From contig NZ_MTAV01000092.1 of the NCBI RefSeq assembly GCF_002154695.1, positions 1 through 45,058 of the forward strand: a DNA stretch of 45,058 nt, given 5' to 3'. Below the pieces are notes generated by a model that was not told where the DNA came from, ran no database searches, and saw nothing but the letters and a program-made list of their open reading frames with translations. The position numbers and the translations under genes were made by a program. Source of the stretch: Nostoc sp. T09. Its GTDB lineage: Bacteria > Cyanobacteriota > Cyanobacteriia > Cyanobacteriales > Nostocaceae. Positions 33,891 through 42,148 of the stretch are shown here, one piece after another (the stretch's first letter is position 1; each line of letters starts with the position of its first letter).

Positions 33891-35390
33891 ATGTTAAGTG
33901 TTTTGATTTGGCTCCCGATTTTAGCAGCAGCTATTATCACAGTAATACCTAAAAATCTGCCTACCAATACTGTGCGGTTAAGCGCATTATACTTTGCTGC
34001 TATAGTTTTGCTCTGGAATATTTTTATCCTGTTCAAATTTGATATCAGCAATCCGAGTATGCAATTTCAAGAGAATATACCTTGGAATGAAACTCTCGGG
34101 TTAACCTATCAATTAGGTGTTGACGGGCTTTCTATATTGATGTTGGTGTTAAATAGCCTGCTTACCTGGATTGCTATTTACAGCAGCAGCAAAGAAACTC
34201 AAAGACCTCGGCTTTTTTACTCGCTAATTTTATTAGTTAGTGGTGGGGTAGCAGGTGCATTTTTAGCTGAAAATTTACTGCTATTCTTCCTGTTCTACGA
34301 ACTAGAATTAATCCCCTTCTATTTACTAATTTCGATTTGGGGAGGGGAAAAACGGGGTTATGCAGGGATAAAATTCCTAATTTACACTGCTGTTTCCGGG
34401 GCATTAATTCTGGCAACTTTCTTGGGTATGGTGTGGCTGACTGGTTCTACCAGTTTCGCCTTTGATGCAGTCTCTACCCAAACCCTATCGGCTGGAATGC
34501 AAATAATTCTTTTAGCCGGAATAGTATTAGGTTTTGGTATCAAAATTCCCTTGGTTCCCTTTCATACCTGGTTACCTGATGCTTACGTAGAAGCTTCAGC
34601 ACCGATTGCGATTCTTTTAGGTGGGGTGTTGGCAAAGCTGGGAACCTACGGACTGTTAAGATTTGGCATGGGTATGTTTCCCCAAGCTTGGAGTACCATT
34701 GCACCTACTTTAGCAACTTGGGGCGCAGTGAGTGCAATTTATGGGGCAGTAGTTGCGATCGCCCAAAAAGATATCAAGCGCATGGTAGCATACAGTTCCA
34801 TCGGTCACATGGGTTATATCTTGTTGGCTGGTGCTGCTAGTACTTCCCTGGCGCTGGTTGGTGCTGTTGCCCAAATGTTTAGCCACGGTTTGATTCTGGC
34901 TATCTTGTTCCATTTGGTGGGAGTCGTGGAAACCAAAGTTGGAACTCGTGAGTTAGATAAACTCAATGGCTTAATGAGTCCAATTCGGGGTTTACCATTA
35001 ATTAGTGCTTTGCTGGTATTAAGTGGAATGGCGAGTGCTGGTATTCCCGGTTTAACAGGATTCGTTGCAGAATTTATTGTCTTTCAAGGTAGTTTCTCGG
35101 CGTTTCCTATCCCCACAATATTGTGTGTAGTTGCTAGTGGTTTAACCGCCGTTTATTTTGTCATCCTTCTCAACCGCACGTGTTTTGGTAGACTCGACAA
35201 TTTAGCCTACTATCCTAAAATTGAATGGTTTGAGAGAACACCAGCGTTAATTTTGGCAGCTTTAATCATCTTTTTGGGAGTTCAACCAACTTGGTTAGTA
35301 CGTTGGAGTGAACCAACAACTACAGCAATGGTAGCTGCAATTCCTACGTTGGAAAAAACCGTCAACTCTGAAATTGCTTTAAAACCATAA
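33891..35390 (+). CDS. ndhD: NAD(P)H-quinone oxidoreductase subunit 4 (NdhD3/D4 type)
   Basis: A 499-aa polytopic membrane protein of the NuoM/NdhD family, an antiporter-like proton channel of NDH-1. Family signatures are present: FFLFYELELIPFYLLISIWG (about 128-147) with the key Glu, GIKIPLVPFHTWLPDAYVEA (about 216-235) with the key Lys, and IAQKDIKRMVAYSSIGHMGY (about 287-306). With the neighbouring NdhF and Cup protein it would form the distal membrane arm of NDH-1MS, in the thylakoid membrane. The D3 or D4 assignment is left open. The ATG at 33891 follows a short gap of about 100 bases that includes an STRR repeat. No strong Shine-Dalgarno is evident. Confidence 0.92.
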   Translation: MLSVLIWLPILAAAIITVIPKNLPTNTVRLSALYFAAIVLLWNIFILFKFDISNPSMQFQENIPWNETLGLTYQLGVDGLSILMLVLNSLLTWIAIYSSSKETQRPRLFYSLILLVSGGVAGAFLAENLLLFFLFYELELIPFYLLISIWGGEKRGYAGIKFLIYTAVSGALILATFLGMVWLTGSTSFAFDAVSTQTLSAGMQIILLAGIVLGFGIKIPLVPFHTWLPDAYVEASAPIAILLGGVLAKLGTYGLLRFGMGMFPQAWSTIAPTLATWGAVSAIYGAVVAIAQKDIKRMVAYSSIGHMGYILLAGAASTSLALVGAVAQMFSHGLILAILFHLVGVVETKVGTRELDKLNGLMSPIRGLPLISALLVLSGMASAGIPGLTGFVAEFIVFQGSFSAFPIPTILCVVASGLTAVYFVILLNRTCFGRLDNLAYYPKIEWFERTPALILAALIIFLGVQPTWLVRWSEPTTTAMVAAIPTLEKTVNSEIALKP

Positions 35391-35430
35391 ATAAGTCACA
35401 ACTTAGGTAATTTATCAAACTGCCAAGTCG

Positions 35431-35447
35431 GGTGGGCATTGCCCACC
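35431..35447. repeat. GGTGGGC hairpin and adjacent dispersed repeat
   Basis: GGTGGGC-ATT-GCCCACC is a perfect 7-bp stem 40 bases after ndhD. It is followed at about 35460-35507 by another dispersed element (CGCAGCGTCTCGCAGAGAAG and onward) of the same CGCAGAG family found inside the OmpA-type gene. The hairpin may attenuate read-through between ndhD and the next gene. Confidence 0.5.
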
Positions 35448-35582
35448 AAAAACTAAACGAACCGCCTTCGCGCAGCGTCTCGCAGAGAAGACACAAAGTA
35501 CACGAAGAAAAGGAAAGTAAGAGACTTTCTCAAATGATTTAAGATTGCTAAGAAGAGATATTTAGCAATATTAGGAGGAAGG

Positions 35583-36194
35583 ATGAATCTTAAATTAATT
35601 CCCAGTGGACTTGTAATATTTCGCTTTTTAATTTCTCCATTTCTCCTCTGGGATGCCCTTGATGGCAAAACAAGTATTTGGTTCATTGTTGGTTTTGTCG
35701 CTGCCTTCCTCTCTGATATTTTTGATGGAATTATTGCCCGAAGGCTTGGTGTCAGTACTGCCGAATTAAGACAAGCTGATAGTTGGGCTGATGTCTGCCT
35801 TTTTAGTTGCATATTTGTGAGTGCTTGGTTGGTATATAAAGATGTTTTAATTGCTGATCGCATACCATTACTCACAGTTGTTTTCGCACAATTGATATGG
35901 TGGATAGTGAATTTAGTTAAATATGGTAAACCTGCTAGCTATCACACCTACTCAGCTAAGTTTTGGGGAATTACTCTTTGTATTGCGATTATTTCTCTGT
36001 TTGGCTTTAACTACGCAGGAATTGCCTTATGGCTGACTTGTATTGCTGGCGTAGTCTACAGTATTGAGGAAATAGCCATGACAATCATTCTGCCAGTATG
36101 GACACATGATGTTTTGAGTATTTTCCATGCCCTGAAAATTCGGGAAAATTTATTAATCCAAAATAACCAAATTCAAGAAGAGCCATCATTATAG
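35583..36194 (+). CDS. CDP-alcohol phosphatidyltransferase family membrane protein
   Basis: A 203-aa protein with about six membrane spans. The family signature D-x2-DG-x2-AR-x8-G-x3-D-x3-D is nearly complete at 45-70: D45, D48-G49, A52-R53, D66 and D70 are in place, while the usual Gly at 62 is Leu. Family members join a CDP-activated lipid head group (such as CDP-diacylglycerol) to an alcohol to make phosphatidylglycerol, cardiolipin or related lipids; the acceptor cannot be told here. An excellent ribosome site (TTAGGAGGAAGG) precedes the ATG. It sits between ndhD and the Cup gene on the same strand, which hints at a link between thylakoid lipids and the NDH-1 complex, or simple insertion into the cluster. 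Confidence 0.83.
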   Translation: MNLKLIPSGLVIFRFLISPFLLWDALDGKTSIWFIVGFVAAFLSDIFDGIIARRLGVSTAELRQADSWADVCLFSCIFVSAWLVYKDVLIADRIPLLTVVFAQLIWWIVNLVKYGKPASYHTYSAKFWGITLCIAIISLFGFNYAGIALWLTCIAGVVYSIEEIAMTIILPVWTHDVLSIFHALKIRENLLIQNNQIQEEPSL

Positions 36195-36278
36195 TAGTTT
36201 TAAAATAATTATCAGAAACTACTAATGATAAATGACAGCCTTTACAAAAAATCAGAGAACTAAAAGAGGATTTATATT

Positions 36279-37598
36279 ATGACAACAACTGTTGATAAAG
36301 TAACTAAATTACCTCCTTCCCATCATGAGTTTGCAGAAGTAATTCATCGCTTAGAAGCTGGCGGTTCGATGCTACCCGATACTCCAGAAAACCTAATGCA
36401 AATTATCGGCTTGTATAAAGCTTATGCAGTGCCGATGGATTTTTACTGGCGCGATTTACTTTATATTGCTGAACGCGAATTTTTAAATCCCTTTCCTTTC
36501 TTTAAATACTTCTTACCTAAAGAGTATTTAGACCGACATAATCATTATGCTGGTGATGATGCCGATTTACGCATTTGGCGCGGACAAGCTACAGCCCATC
36601 CAGAATTATTGGCATTTATCGAAAAAGGTGAAACTGGCAAAATGCCCAAATTATTTCACCATCTATTCCACGATCGCATTAACATGGAGTTTGCTGAAGC
36701 TTGTATGCGGGCTATGCTTTGGCATCGTCAAATGTATGCGCCAGTGAACCAGTTTGACGCTTACCTCGACTCGGAAGAATATAAAGCTAATGCTGATAGG
36801 GCAATTAAAGCTTATTTCAAAGGTAATCCAGTAATGTTGACACTGCACAAGTTGTTCCCGAATATGTTTTTGGAACAGTGTCGCCAGATGTCTTACTACT
36901 CTAACTTAGGCTTATTCTGGGAAGTCATGGCACCTGTGTTCTTTGAAATGTCGGATATCTACGACGAAGGTGGGTTTAAAGGTGTCCCCGATGCGATGAA
37001 CTTTTTGGTGAATGGCATTTTTGCGATCGCAGGTCGTCCGATTTACCATCATGTATATATTGATGGGGAGTGCTATGAAATTATTCCCAAATCTAAAGGT
37101 TTTACCTGGCTATACGAAGCCGCCTTACCCTATGTAGAAGCAGTTTTCTACCGCACAGCCCCTTTCCGGGGGACAAAATCTTATAATGCTCAAGCAGGTC
37201 AAGTACCTGACGAGCAAAAAGATTTCCACTATGGCATTCTCTACGCTGATGTGTTTCCTGTAGGTACTGCTGGTATTCCGCCAACACTGTTGATGCAAGA
37301 TATGTTACACTTCTTACCCCAATATCTTGTTGATTATTACAAAAAATATTGCCGTGGCGAAGAAGATATGTTGATTCAGTTAGGAATTAGTTTCCAACGC
37401 TCAATGTACAATGTAACTTCGGCGGTAATTCAAGCATTACGAACTGCACTTTTATATCCTTTAGATGACACAAATCCCAAACATTTACAAGCAAATCGAG
37501 AATTCTTTGAAATGCAGCTAAATCGCTTTACTCGCGCTGATTACAATATGCGTGATGCTGCACGTTTACGGGATATTCAACGCCAGGATTACAGGTAA
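36279..37598 (+). CDS. CO2 hydration protein, CupA/CupB (ChpY/ChpX) type
   Basis: A 439-aa soluble protein of the ChpXY/Cup family, found essentially in cyanobacteria. It begins with the well-conserved GGSMLPDTPENLMQIIGLYK (about 28-47) and PMDFYWRDLLYIAERE blocks, and contains several His-rich segments (HNHYAGDDADLRIWRGQATA, LFHHLFHDR) that fit the known zinc-dependent site. Bound to NdhD/NdhF it hydrates CO2 to bicarbonate, driven by electron flow through NDH-1, and acts on the cytoplasmic face of the thylakoid. CupA pairs with NdhD3/F3 and CupB with NdhD4/F4; the absence of a fasciclin-type CupS gene next to it mildly favours the CupB type but does not settle it. The ATG has AAGAGGA upstream. 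Last gene of the cluster, 84 bases after the lipid-type enzyme. Confidence 0.9.
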   Translation: MTTTVDKVTKLPPSHHEFAEVIHRLEAGGSMLPDTPENLMQIIGLYKAYAVPMDFYWRDLLYIAEREFLNPFPFFKYFLPKEYLDRHNHYAGDDADLRIWRGQATAHPELLAFIEKGETGKMPKLFHHLFHDRINMEFAEACMRAMLWHRQMYAPVNQFDAYLDSEEYKANADRAIKAYFKGNPVMLTLHKLFPNMFLEQCRQMSYYSNLGLFWEVMAPVFFEMSDIYDEGGFKGVPDAMNFLVNGIFAIAGRPIYHHVYIDGECYEIIPKSKGFTWLYEAALPYVEAVFYRTAPFRGTKSYNAQAGQVPDEQKDFHYGILYADVFPVGTAGIPPTLLMQDMLHFLPQYLVDYYKKYCRGEEDMLIQLGISFQRSMYNVTSAVIQALRTALLYPLDDTNPKHLQANREFFEMQLNRFTRADYNMRDAARLRDIQRQDYR

Positions 37599-37612
37599 TT
37601 TGTAATTACTTC

Positions 37613-37697
37613 GTAGGGTGTGTTATGCCGTAGGCTAACGCACCTTGAATTGTTAATGGCGCGTCGGTGTGTTGTCGCGTAGCGCAACACACCCTAC
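37613..37697. repeat. Long inverted repeat GTAGGGTGTGTT / AACACACCCTAC
   Basis: A perfect 12-bp stem (37613-37624 and 37686-37697) encloses about 60 bases with further GC-rich, CGTAG-containing patches. GTAGGGTGTGTT elements are dispersed repeats in cyanobacteria. It lies just after the Cup gene, so it may also end the transcript of the carbon cluster. Confidence 0.7.
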
Positions 37698-37717
37698 ATT
37701 AAAACAGCAGCCTGAAG

Positions 37718-37943
37718 CAACTTCAGGGTTCCCAGAATTAACTTCAGGGTTGACGTTTGCGTGTTTCGCGTACCCAGAATCAACTTCAGGGTTGACGTTT
37801 GCGTGTTTCGCGTACCCAGAATCAACTTCAGGGTTAACGTTTGCGTGTTTCGCGTACCCAGAATCAATTTCAGGGTTGACGTTTGCGTGTTTCGCGTACC
37901 CAGAATCAACTTCAGGGTTCCCGGAATCAATTTCAGGGTTGAC
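37718..37943. repeat. Tandem array built on a 21-bp period (four 42-bp units plus edge units)
   Basis: The 21-base block AACTTCAGGGTTCCCAGAAT plus one base occurs alone at both edges. In the middle it alternates four times with a second 21-base block (GACGTTTGCGTGTTTCGCGT plus AC), giving 42-bp units. Small changes include AACTTC to AATTTC and GTTGAC to GTTAAC. Frames on both strands stay open (for example 37653-37949 minus) only because the unit is a multiple of three. The array ends two bases before the stop codon of the AbrB-family gene. No spacers, hence not a CRISPR. Confidence 0.9.
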
Positions 37944-37945
37944 TG

Positions 37946-39127
37946 TCAAGTAGATAAGTTCCCATCAAGACGGCGAAACAGAAATATCCAAATTGGCAAA
38001 GAACTATTAATTGCAATCAACCTGACTAAATGACCAGTTGTGACAACTTCAACATTATGATTCAATACTAAGGAAACTAGAATCATTTCTGCTGAACCTC
38101 CTGGTGCGGTAACTAATAGACAAGTTAACCAATCCCAAGAAGTTAATTGCATAGCCAGCATAGCAGCGATCGCACCAGCAATTAAAGTCATTGCTACAGA
38201 CATCACAGCATAGGCTACTGTGCGTTTCCCAAAAGTAGGTTTATCTCCCCAATACTCACCAATGGTAATTCCTAATAGCATTTGACCAACTATATTAATC
38301 AGTGATGGTGGAGTAAAGTGAAGATTATGTACAAAAGGCAGCAAATTTAGCACGGGATTAAATCCTATACCAATTAACAATGCACCAAAAAAATCGCCTG
38401 CGGGAATCTTAAATAATATCGATAAATAAACTGCAAATCCAGTTACCCCCAGTGCTAACAAGAGTAATCCTAATTGTGATGGCTCGAAACTCAGTAGATT
38501 ACTTTGAATAGAGATTGTTTGTGGATTCCAAGAATTACCAACTGTGGTTCTAGCGATAAAAGGAATAAGAAAAACCACAGAAGTGACGCGCAAGGCTTGA
38601 ACTAATGCCACTAAGGTGACATTTCTGCCATAATCGGCGGCAATAGCTGCCATAATTCCCACACCACCGGGAACTGTAGCTAGCATTGCTGTTAACAAAT
38701 TAGTTTTGCTCAGGCGGGAATAAATGTAGCCAATACCACTACCACAAAGTAGAAGAAAAAATGTTAGTAAAACAAAAATCGGAATACCAGAAGTTACAGT
38801 AGCTAAATCGCTATGGCTACTTGCGGCTCCAACTGTTAATCCTACTAATCCCATGCCAACCTTTCTAGCAGTTCGGTTAGGTTTGGGAGAATATTGATAG
38901 AAAATTCGGCATCCCTGTAAAATTACAGTACCAGCAGCGATACCCCCAAATATCCAAGCAATTCCCCCAATGTGGAACCTTGCTAAACTTAAACCTAAAG
39001 GCAATGCTAGCAGCATTTCTAAAATTAGGACAGCTAGTTGCTTGACAAATAGGTTTTGTGGAGCAACGGTAGGATTTTCAGCAGTGGAGTCCTCCACGAT
39101 GGGAGCAATGCTAAAGCTATGATTCAT
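37946..39127 (-). CDS. AbrB family integral membrane protein
   Basis: A 393-aa polytopic protein of the AbrB type (Pfam 'transition state regulatory protein AbrB' / putative ammonia monooxygenase family, PF05145), which is a membrane family despite the name and is unrelated to DNA-binding AbrB. The internal duplication is visible: TVPGGVGIMAAIAADYG in the first half (about 162-178) and TAPGGSAEMILVSLVLNH in the second (about 342-359), each preceded by a set of hydrophobic helices. Function is not established; transport or regulation has been suggested in other bacteria. The tandem 21-bp array begins two bases past its stop codon, so array growth could have reshaped the C-terminus. The upstream sequence has no strong Shine-Dalgarno. 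Confidence 0.85.
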   Translation of the reverse strand: MNHSFSIAPIVEDSTAENPTVAPQNLFVKQLAVLILEMLLALPLGLSLARFHIGGIAWIFGGIAAGTVILQGCRIFYQYSPKPNRTARKVGMGLVGLTVGAASSHSDLATVTSGIPIFVLLTFFLLLCGSGIGYIYSRLSKTNLLTAMLATVPGGVGIMAAIAADYGRNVTLVALVQALRVTSVVFLIPFIARTTVGNSWNPQTISIQSNLLSFEPSQLGLLLLALGVTGFAVYLSILFKIPAGDFFGALLIGIGFNPVLNLLPFVHNLHFTPPSLINIVGQMLLGITIGEYWGDKPTFGKRTVAYAVMSVAMTLIAGAIAAMLAMQLTSWDWLTCLLVTAPGGSAEMILVSLVLNHNVEVVTTGHLVRLIAINSSLPIWIFLFRRLDGNLST

Positions 39128-39312
39128 TGATAAAGCGCATTTTTAATTAGTTTAACTTTGCCTATAAGCTAATGCGCTCGCGCAATACCTCAGATAATGT
39201 TTAAATTCAAATGTTCTAACCAATGACATAGAATTTTTATATAAATAATGTAACCACAGCATTATCAAAAGCAGTTTCTAAATAATTTTTGTAGTTAATC
39301 ATACAGTAAGGA

Positions 39313-39328
39313 CACAACATAAGTTGTG
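39313..39328. repeat. CACAAC-ATAA-GTTGTG hairpin
   Basis: A perfect 6-bp stem with a 4-base loop in the gap between the AbrB-family gene and the next minus-strand gene; the flanks (AAGGA and CCCTAC) suggest one more dispersed repeat of the GGGCACAAC type. Its position about 95 bases after the 112-aa gene would also allow a terminator role on the minus strand. Confidence 0.5.
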
Positions 39329-39422
39329 CCCCTACGTACAAACTGTATTTTTTCTAGAGTCTAGTTGTTTACTATTTCAGCTATCTTGGCATCAATCCAT
39401 TTTTCATCTCGCTGACTAAAGC

Positions 39423-39761
39423 CTAGTCTTCATCAAGAGCCGGGAAAGCTTCCTCTAACTGCCACAACTCATCTTTATGTTCCATGAACCAAATACGAGT
39501 TTCTAGAGTCAATTGACTCCAAATGTTTTCTACAGGAATATGAGGAGATGCATATCGATACTGCTCACCAAGTAATTTGAGATTTTCCGCCACATCAAGG
39601 GGAATACCGAACTCTCGCCAGTCAACGTTTACATTTCTGCCAGAAAGTCCTGCTGCGGGGTCGAAAATTAATTGTGCGGCTCTAACTAAATCAGCAAAGT
39701 GATTTGCTTTCAGTCCGATTATTTGCTGAATTTGGGGTGATTCATTATGCTGTTGAGACAT
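39423..39761 (-). CDS. Conserved hypothetical protein, 112 aa
   Basis: A soluble, acidic protein that I cannot place. It has a Gln-rich start (SQQHNESPQIQQIIG), a helical middle (FADLVRAAQLIFD) and an aromatic, acidic end (IWFMEHKDELWQLEEAFPALDED). There is no signal peptide or membrane segment. The composition and the absence of overlap with another frame support a real gene. It is followed downstream by a hairpin and lies about 120 bases from the NTF2-like gene on the same strand, so the two may share a message. Confidence 0.6.
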   Translation of the reverse strand: MSQQHNESPQIQQIIGLKANHFADLVRAAQLIFDPAAGLSGRNVNVDWREFGIPLDVAENLKLLGEQYRYASPHIPVENIWSQLTLETRIWFMEHKDELWQLEEAFPALDED

Positions 39762-39883
39762 TGTCGCTGGAGTGGTGAAGATTAGTCGTTGGTTGAACTT
39801 ACTGCCAGAGATTTTGCTCCCAATGCCTTTAGTCTAACGCACAGCGGCTAATCTGGATAGTTTGAACTACCAAAAAAGTAATT

Positions 39884-40270
39884 CTAAGCGCGCAGTTGAG
39901 CCACCATTGCTGCTGGATTCCAGTAAGCGCGAATAGTTTGAATCTTATCTGCTTCGTTAATCTCAAAAATCGTAATTCCTTCAAAATTTACTGATTTACC
40001 AGTTTTGCTCACTCCTTGCATTTTCCACTTAACTGCTGCCTCATTACCAGCTATAAAAATGTGCTCGGTTGTTGGTTCTAGTTTTTCAAAGACCGCTTGC
40101 AACTGCCCTATAAATTGACGAAATCCCTCATGCACTTTTGTAGGTGGTTCACCGACTGGATCGTAACTTAATGCATCTTCGGCAAAGTTTTCTACCCAGC
40201 CTTCGGGATTCATGGTTGCAATATTTGCAAAGTAAGCAGCAACAATTTTTTCAATGGTTACAGTTGACAT
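39884..40270 (-). CDS. NTF2-like / SnoaL-like small protein
   Basis: A 128-aa protein of the cone-shaped NTF2 fold. The pattern is an N-terminal helix pair (VAAYFANIATMNPEGWVENF), the strand AEDALSYDPVGEPP, and beta strands EHIFIAGNEAAVKWKMQG, KSVNFEGITIFEI and KIQTIRAYWNP. Relatives include ketosteroid isomerase-like enzymes and ligand-binding proteins, and in cyanobacteria the orange carotenoid protein C-terminus shares the fold; no catalytic residues can be assigned safely. I start it at the ATG at 40270 because AAGGAAAC lies about 8 bases upstream; a TTG at 40294 would add eight residues. Confidence 0.72.
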   Translation of the reverse strand: MSTVTIEKIVAAYFANIATMNPEGWVENFAEDALSYDPVGEPPTKVHEGFRQFIGQLQAVFEKLEPTTEHIFIAGNEAAVKWKMQGVSKTGKSVNFEGITIFEINEADKIQTIRAYWNPAAMVAQLRA

Positions 40271-40514
40271 AGGATTAGTTTCCTTAATTATCAATATTTT
40301 TACTGGTAATTAATTATGTATTACAAAAGCTAGCTTTTATTTATTGCCGATGAGATATTTCTCAAATCAATAACTAAAAGGGTATGAAATAGCTATATAT
40401 TTTATAGAAAACAGCTTGGTAAAAATTAATGATTCATAGTTGAGTCTTAATTTTTATAATCATCATTAAACTTGCCATAAGCCAGGTTAGTAAATTGGCT
40501 TGCACCCACGACGA

Positions 40515-41354
40515 TCAAATAGCATTTATTCTTTCCCAACCAGTGTAGATATTGAAACGTTCTCCCCGCAGAAATCCAATTAAAGTAATCCCGAATTCTT
40601 TAGCAACAGAAACAGCTAAACTGCTAGGAGCCGAAATAGAACAGACAATAGGTATCCCAGCAGCAGTAGATTTTTGTAAAATCTCAAAGCTAGAGCGTCC
40701 ACTAACCATGACAATATGATTATTTAAAGGCAACTCATCATTAAGTAAAGCTAAACCAATCAATTTATCTAAAGCATTATGACGGCCGATGTCTTCTTGC
40801 AAATTTAACATTTGTCCTTGGGCATCGAACACAGCCGCAGCGTGCAAGCCGCCTGTAGCAGTAAAGATACCTTGAGCAGATCTGAGCTGTTCTGGTAGGC
40901 TGTAAATAATTTCTGGTGTAACCATAGGGCCTAGGGGAATTATTGGACAACCCCGCAAACGTAAAGCTTCAAGGCTAGCTTTACCGCACACCCCACAAGC
41001 GCTATTAGTATAAAAGTGTCGCTCCAACGGTTGTAAATCTGGAATCAACCCTTCTCGGAGTTCTATATTTACTATGTTGTAACGCTGCTCACCATCTACA
41101 GATTCATCGACGCAATAACTCATGCGTTGAATATCTTTTTTAGAGTTAATGACTCCTTCACCGTATAAAAAACCAGCGGCTAATTCAAAATCTGCCCCTG
41201 GTGTTCGCATAGTAACAGCTATAGTGCGATTCTGAGAAACTAGCCGAATCTCTAATGGCTCTTCAGTGGTGAGATGATCAAAGCGAGTACGCATTTTGCC
41301 ATTTTCTACCACCCAGACAGTAGCTTTTGTCTTGCTTCCCAAAGGTTTAATCAT
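40515..41354 (-). CDS. fdhD: Formate dehydrogenase accessory sulfurtransferase FdhD
   Basis: A 279-aa protein that carries sulfur from a cysteine desulfurase to the molybdenum cofactor of formate-dehydrogenase-like enzymes. The active cysteine loop is C120-GV-C123 (TNSACGVCGKAS), and the family motif EDIGRHNALDK is at about 187-197, with SGRSSFEILQK and the C-terminal FLRGERFNIYT also typical. It acts in the cytoplasm. It lies 42 bases after the Uma2-type gene, which itself follows the FdhF/YdeP-type oxidoreductase by 53 bases on the same strand; this places it with its presumed client enzyme. Confidence 0.93.
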   Translation of the reverse strand: MIKPLGSKTKATVWVVENGKMRTRFDHLTTEEPLEIRLVSQNRTIAVTMRTPGADFELAAGFLYGEGVINSKKDIQRMSYCVDESVDGEQRYNIVNIELREGLIPDLQPLERHFYTNSACGVCGKASLEALRLRGCPIIPLGPMVTPEIIYSLPEQLRSAQGIFTATGGLHAAAVFDAQGQMLNLQEDIGRHNALDKLIGLALLNDELPLNNHIVMVSGRSSFEILQKSTAAGIPIVCSISAPSSLAVSVAKEFGITLIGFLRGERFNIYTGWERINAI

Positions 41355-41396
41355 TAGTAGGATTTAGTGCATTTGGCTTTCTCTTCCGTACCACTG

Positions 41397-42095
41397 TTAT
41401 AAATTCTCTGGATCAATACCTAATTCTCGCAGTTTTGCTGCTAGGCGTTCAGCTTTTTGCTTTTCTTGTTCGGCGCGTTGCTTTTCTTGTTGAGCAAATT
41501 CTTCTGGTGTAGGAATTAGCTGTCCTTCCGCAGTAATATAGCGCAATTTATTTTCATGCACACCCAAGTACAAACTTAGCTGCTGACTCCATAACAAACC
41601 TTGAGGATTAGGTTCTATGGGATGGTATGTACCACCAACTAAGATAAACCCGGCAAATTCTAAATTCTTGGGGTCAAACCAGAAGTATTCTGGAGTGCGG
41701 AAAATATCTTGATAAATTTGTTTTTTTAAGCCCTTGTCAACCGATGCCGTTGTTGGAGAAAGTAATTCTATAATTAAGTTTGGATATTTGCCGTCTTCTT
41801 CCCACACAACCCAAGTGTCACGAGGTTGGTTTTCAGTGTTGAGTACAACAAAAAAATCAGGGCCGCGAAAATCTTCTGACTTACGCTGACGTTGACTGTA
41901 ATAAATAGTAAGATTGCCAGCAGCAAAAAAATCATTAAAATGCTGCTGGTCTCGCCACCACCATTCCAGGCATTTTAATAACAGCAACATCTGCTGTAAA
42001 TGTAGATAGCTTTCCAAAGGCGGTTCGTCACTGTATAAATCACTGTCTGGAAATATAACACCTTCTGGGGTAGGTAAATCTTTGGCGACGGACAT
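41397..42095 (-). CDS. Uma2 family (DUF820) nuclease-fold protein
   Basis: A 232-aa protein of the Uma2 group, which is greatly expanded in cyanobacteria and has a restriction-endonuclease-like PD-(D/E)xK fold. Relevant residues are the Asp in FRGPDFFVVL, the Glu in NLIIELLSP and the Lys in VDKGLKKQIYQDIF, followed by EYFWFDP. The C-terminus is a Gln/Glu/Lys-rich coiled coil (about 200-222) ending LRELGIDPENL, as usual for the group. The biological role is unknown. It is placed between the FdhF/YdeP-type and fdhD genes with short gaps on both sides, so it is probably on their transcript, perhaps as a late insertion. Confidence 0.88.
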   Translation of the reverse strand: MSVAKDLPTPEGVIFPDSDLYSDEPPLESYLHLQQMLLLLKCLEWWWRDQQHFNDFFAAGNLTIYYSQRQRKSEDFRGPDFFVVLNTENQPRDTWVVWEEDGKYPNLIIELLSPTTASVDKGLKKQIYQDIFRTPEYFWFDPKNLEFAGFILVGGTYHPIEPNPQGLLWSQQLSLYLGVHENKLRYITAEGQLIPTPEEFAQQEKQRAEQEKQKAERLAAKLRELGIDPENL

Positions 42096-42148
42096 GGCTG
42101 CAAGTGTTTGGATGATATAAGTTTTAGTGTAGCTGGATGAAACTAAAT

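Noticed and set aside
37653-37953. Frames of 78-98 codons on both strands across the array, with 14-residue repeats, and the idea of a CRISPR array
   Set aside because: The repeat unit is a multiple of three and lacks stops, so every frame is open. Units abut directly with no unique spacers, and no cas-like gene lies nearby.
37946-39127. AbrB DNA-binding transcription factor
   Set aside because: The protein is a polytopic membrane protein with the duplicated PGG motifs of the unrelated AbrB membrane family; it has no swapped-hairpin DNA-binding domain.
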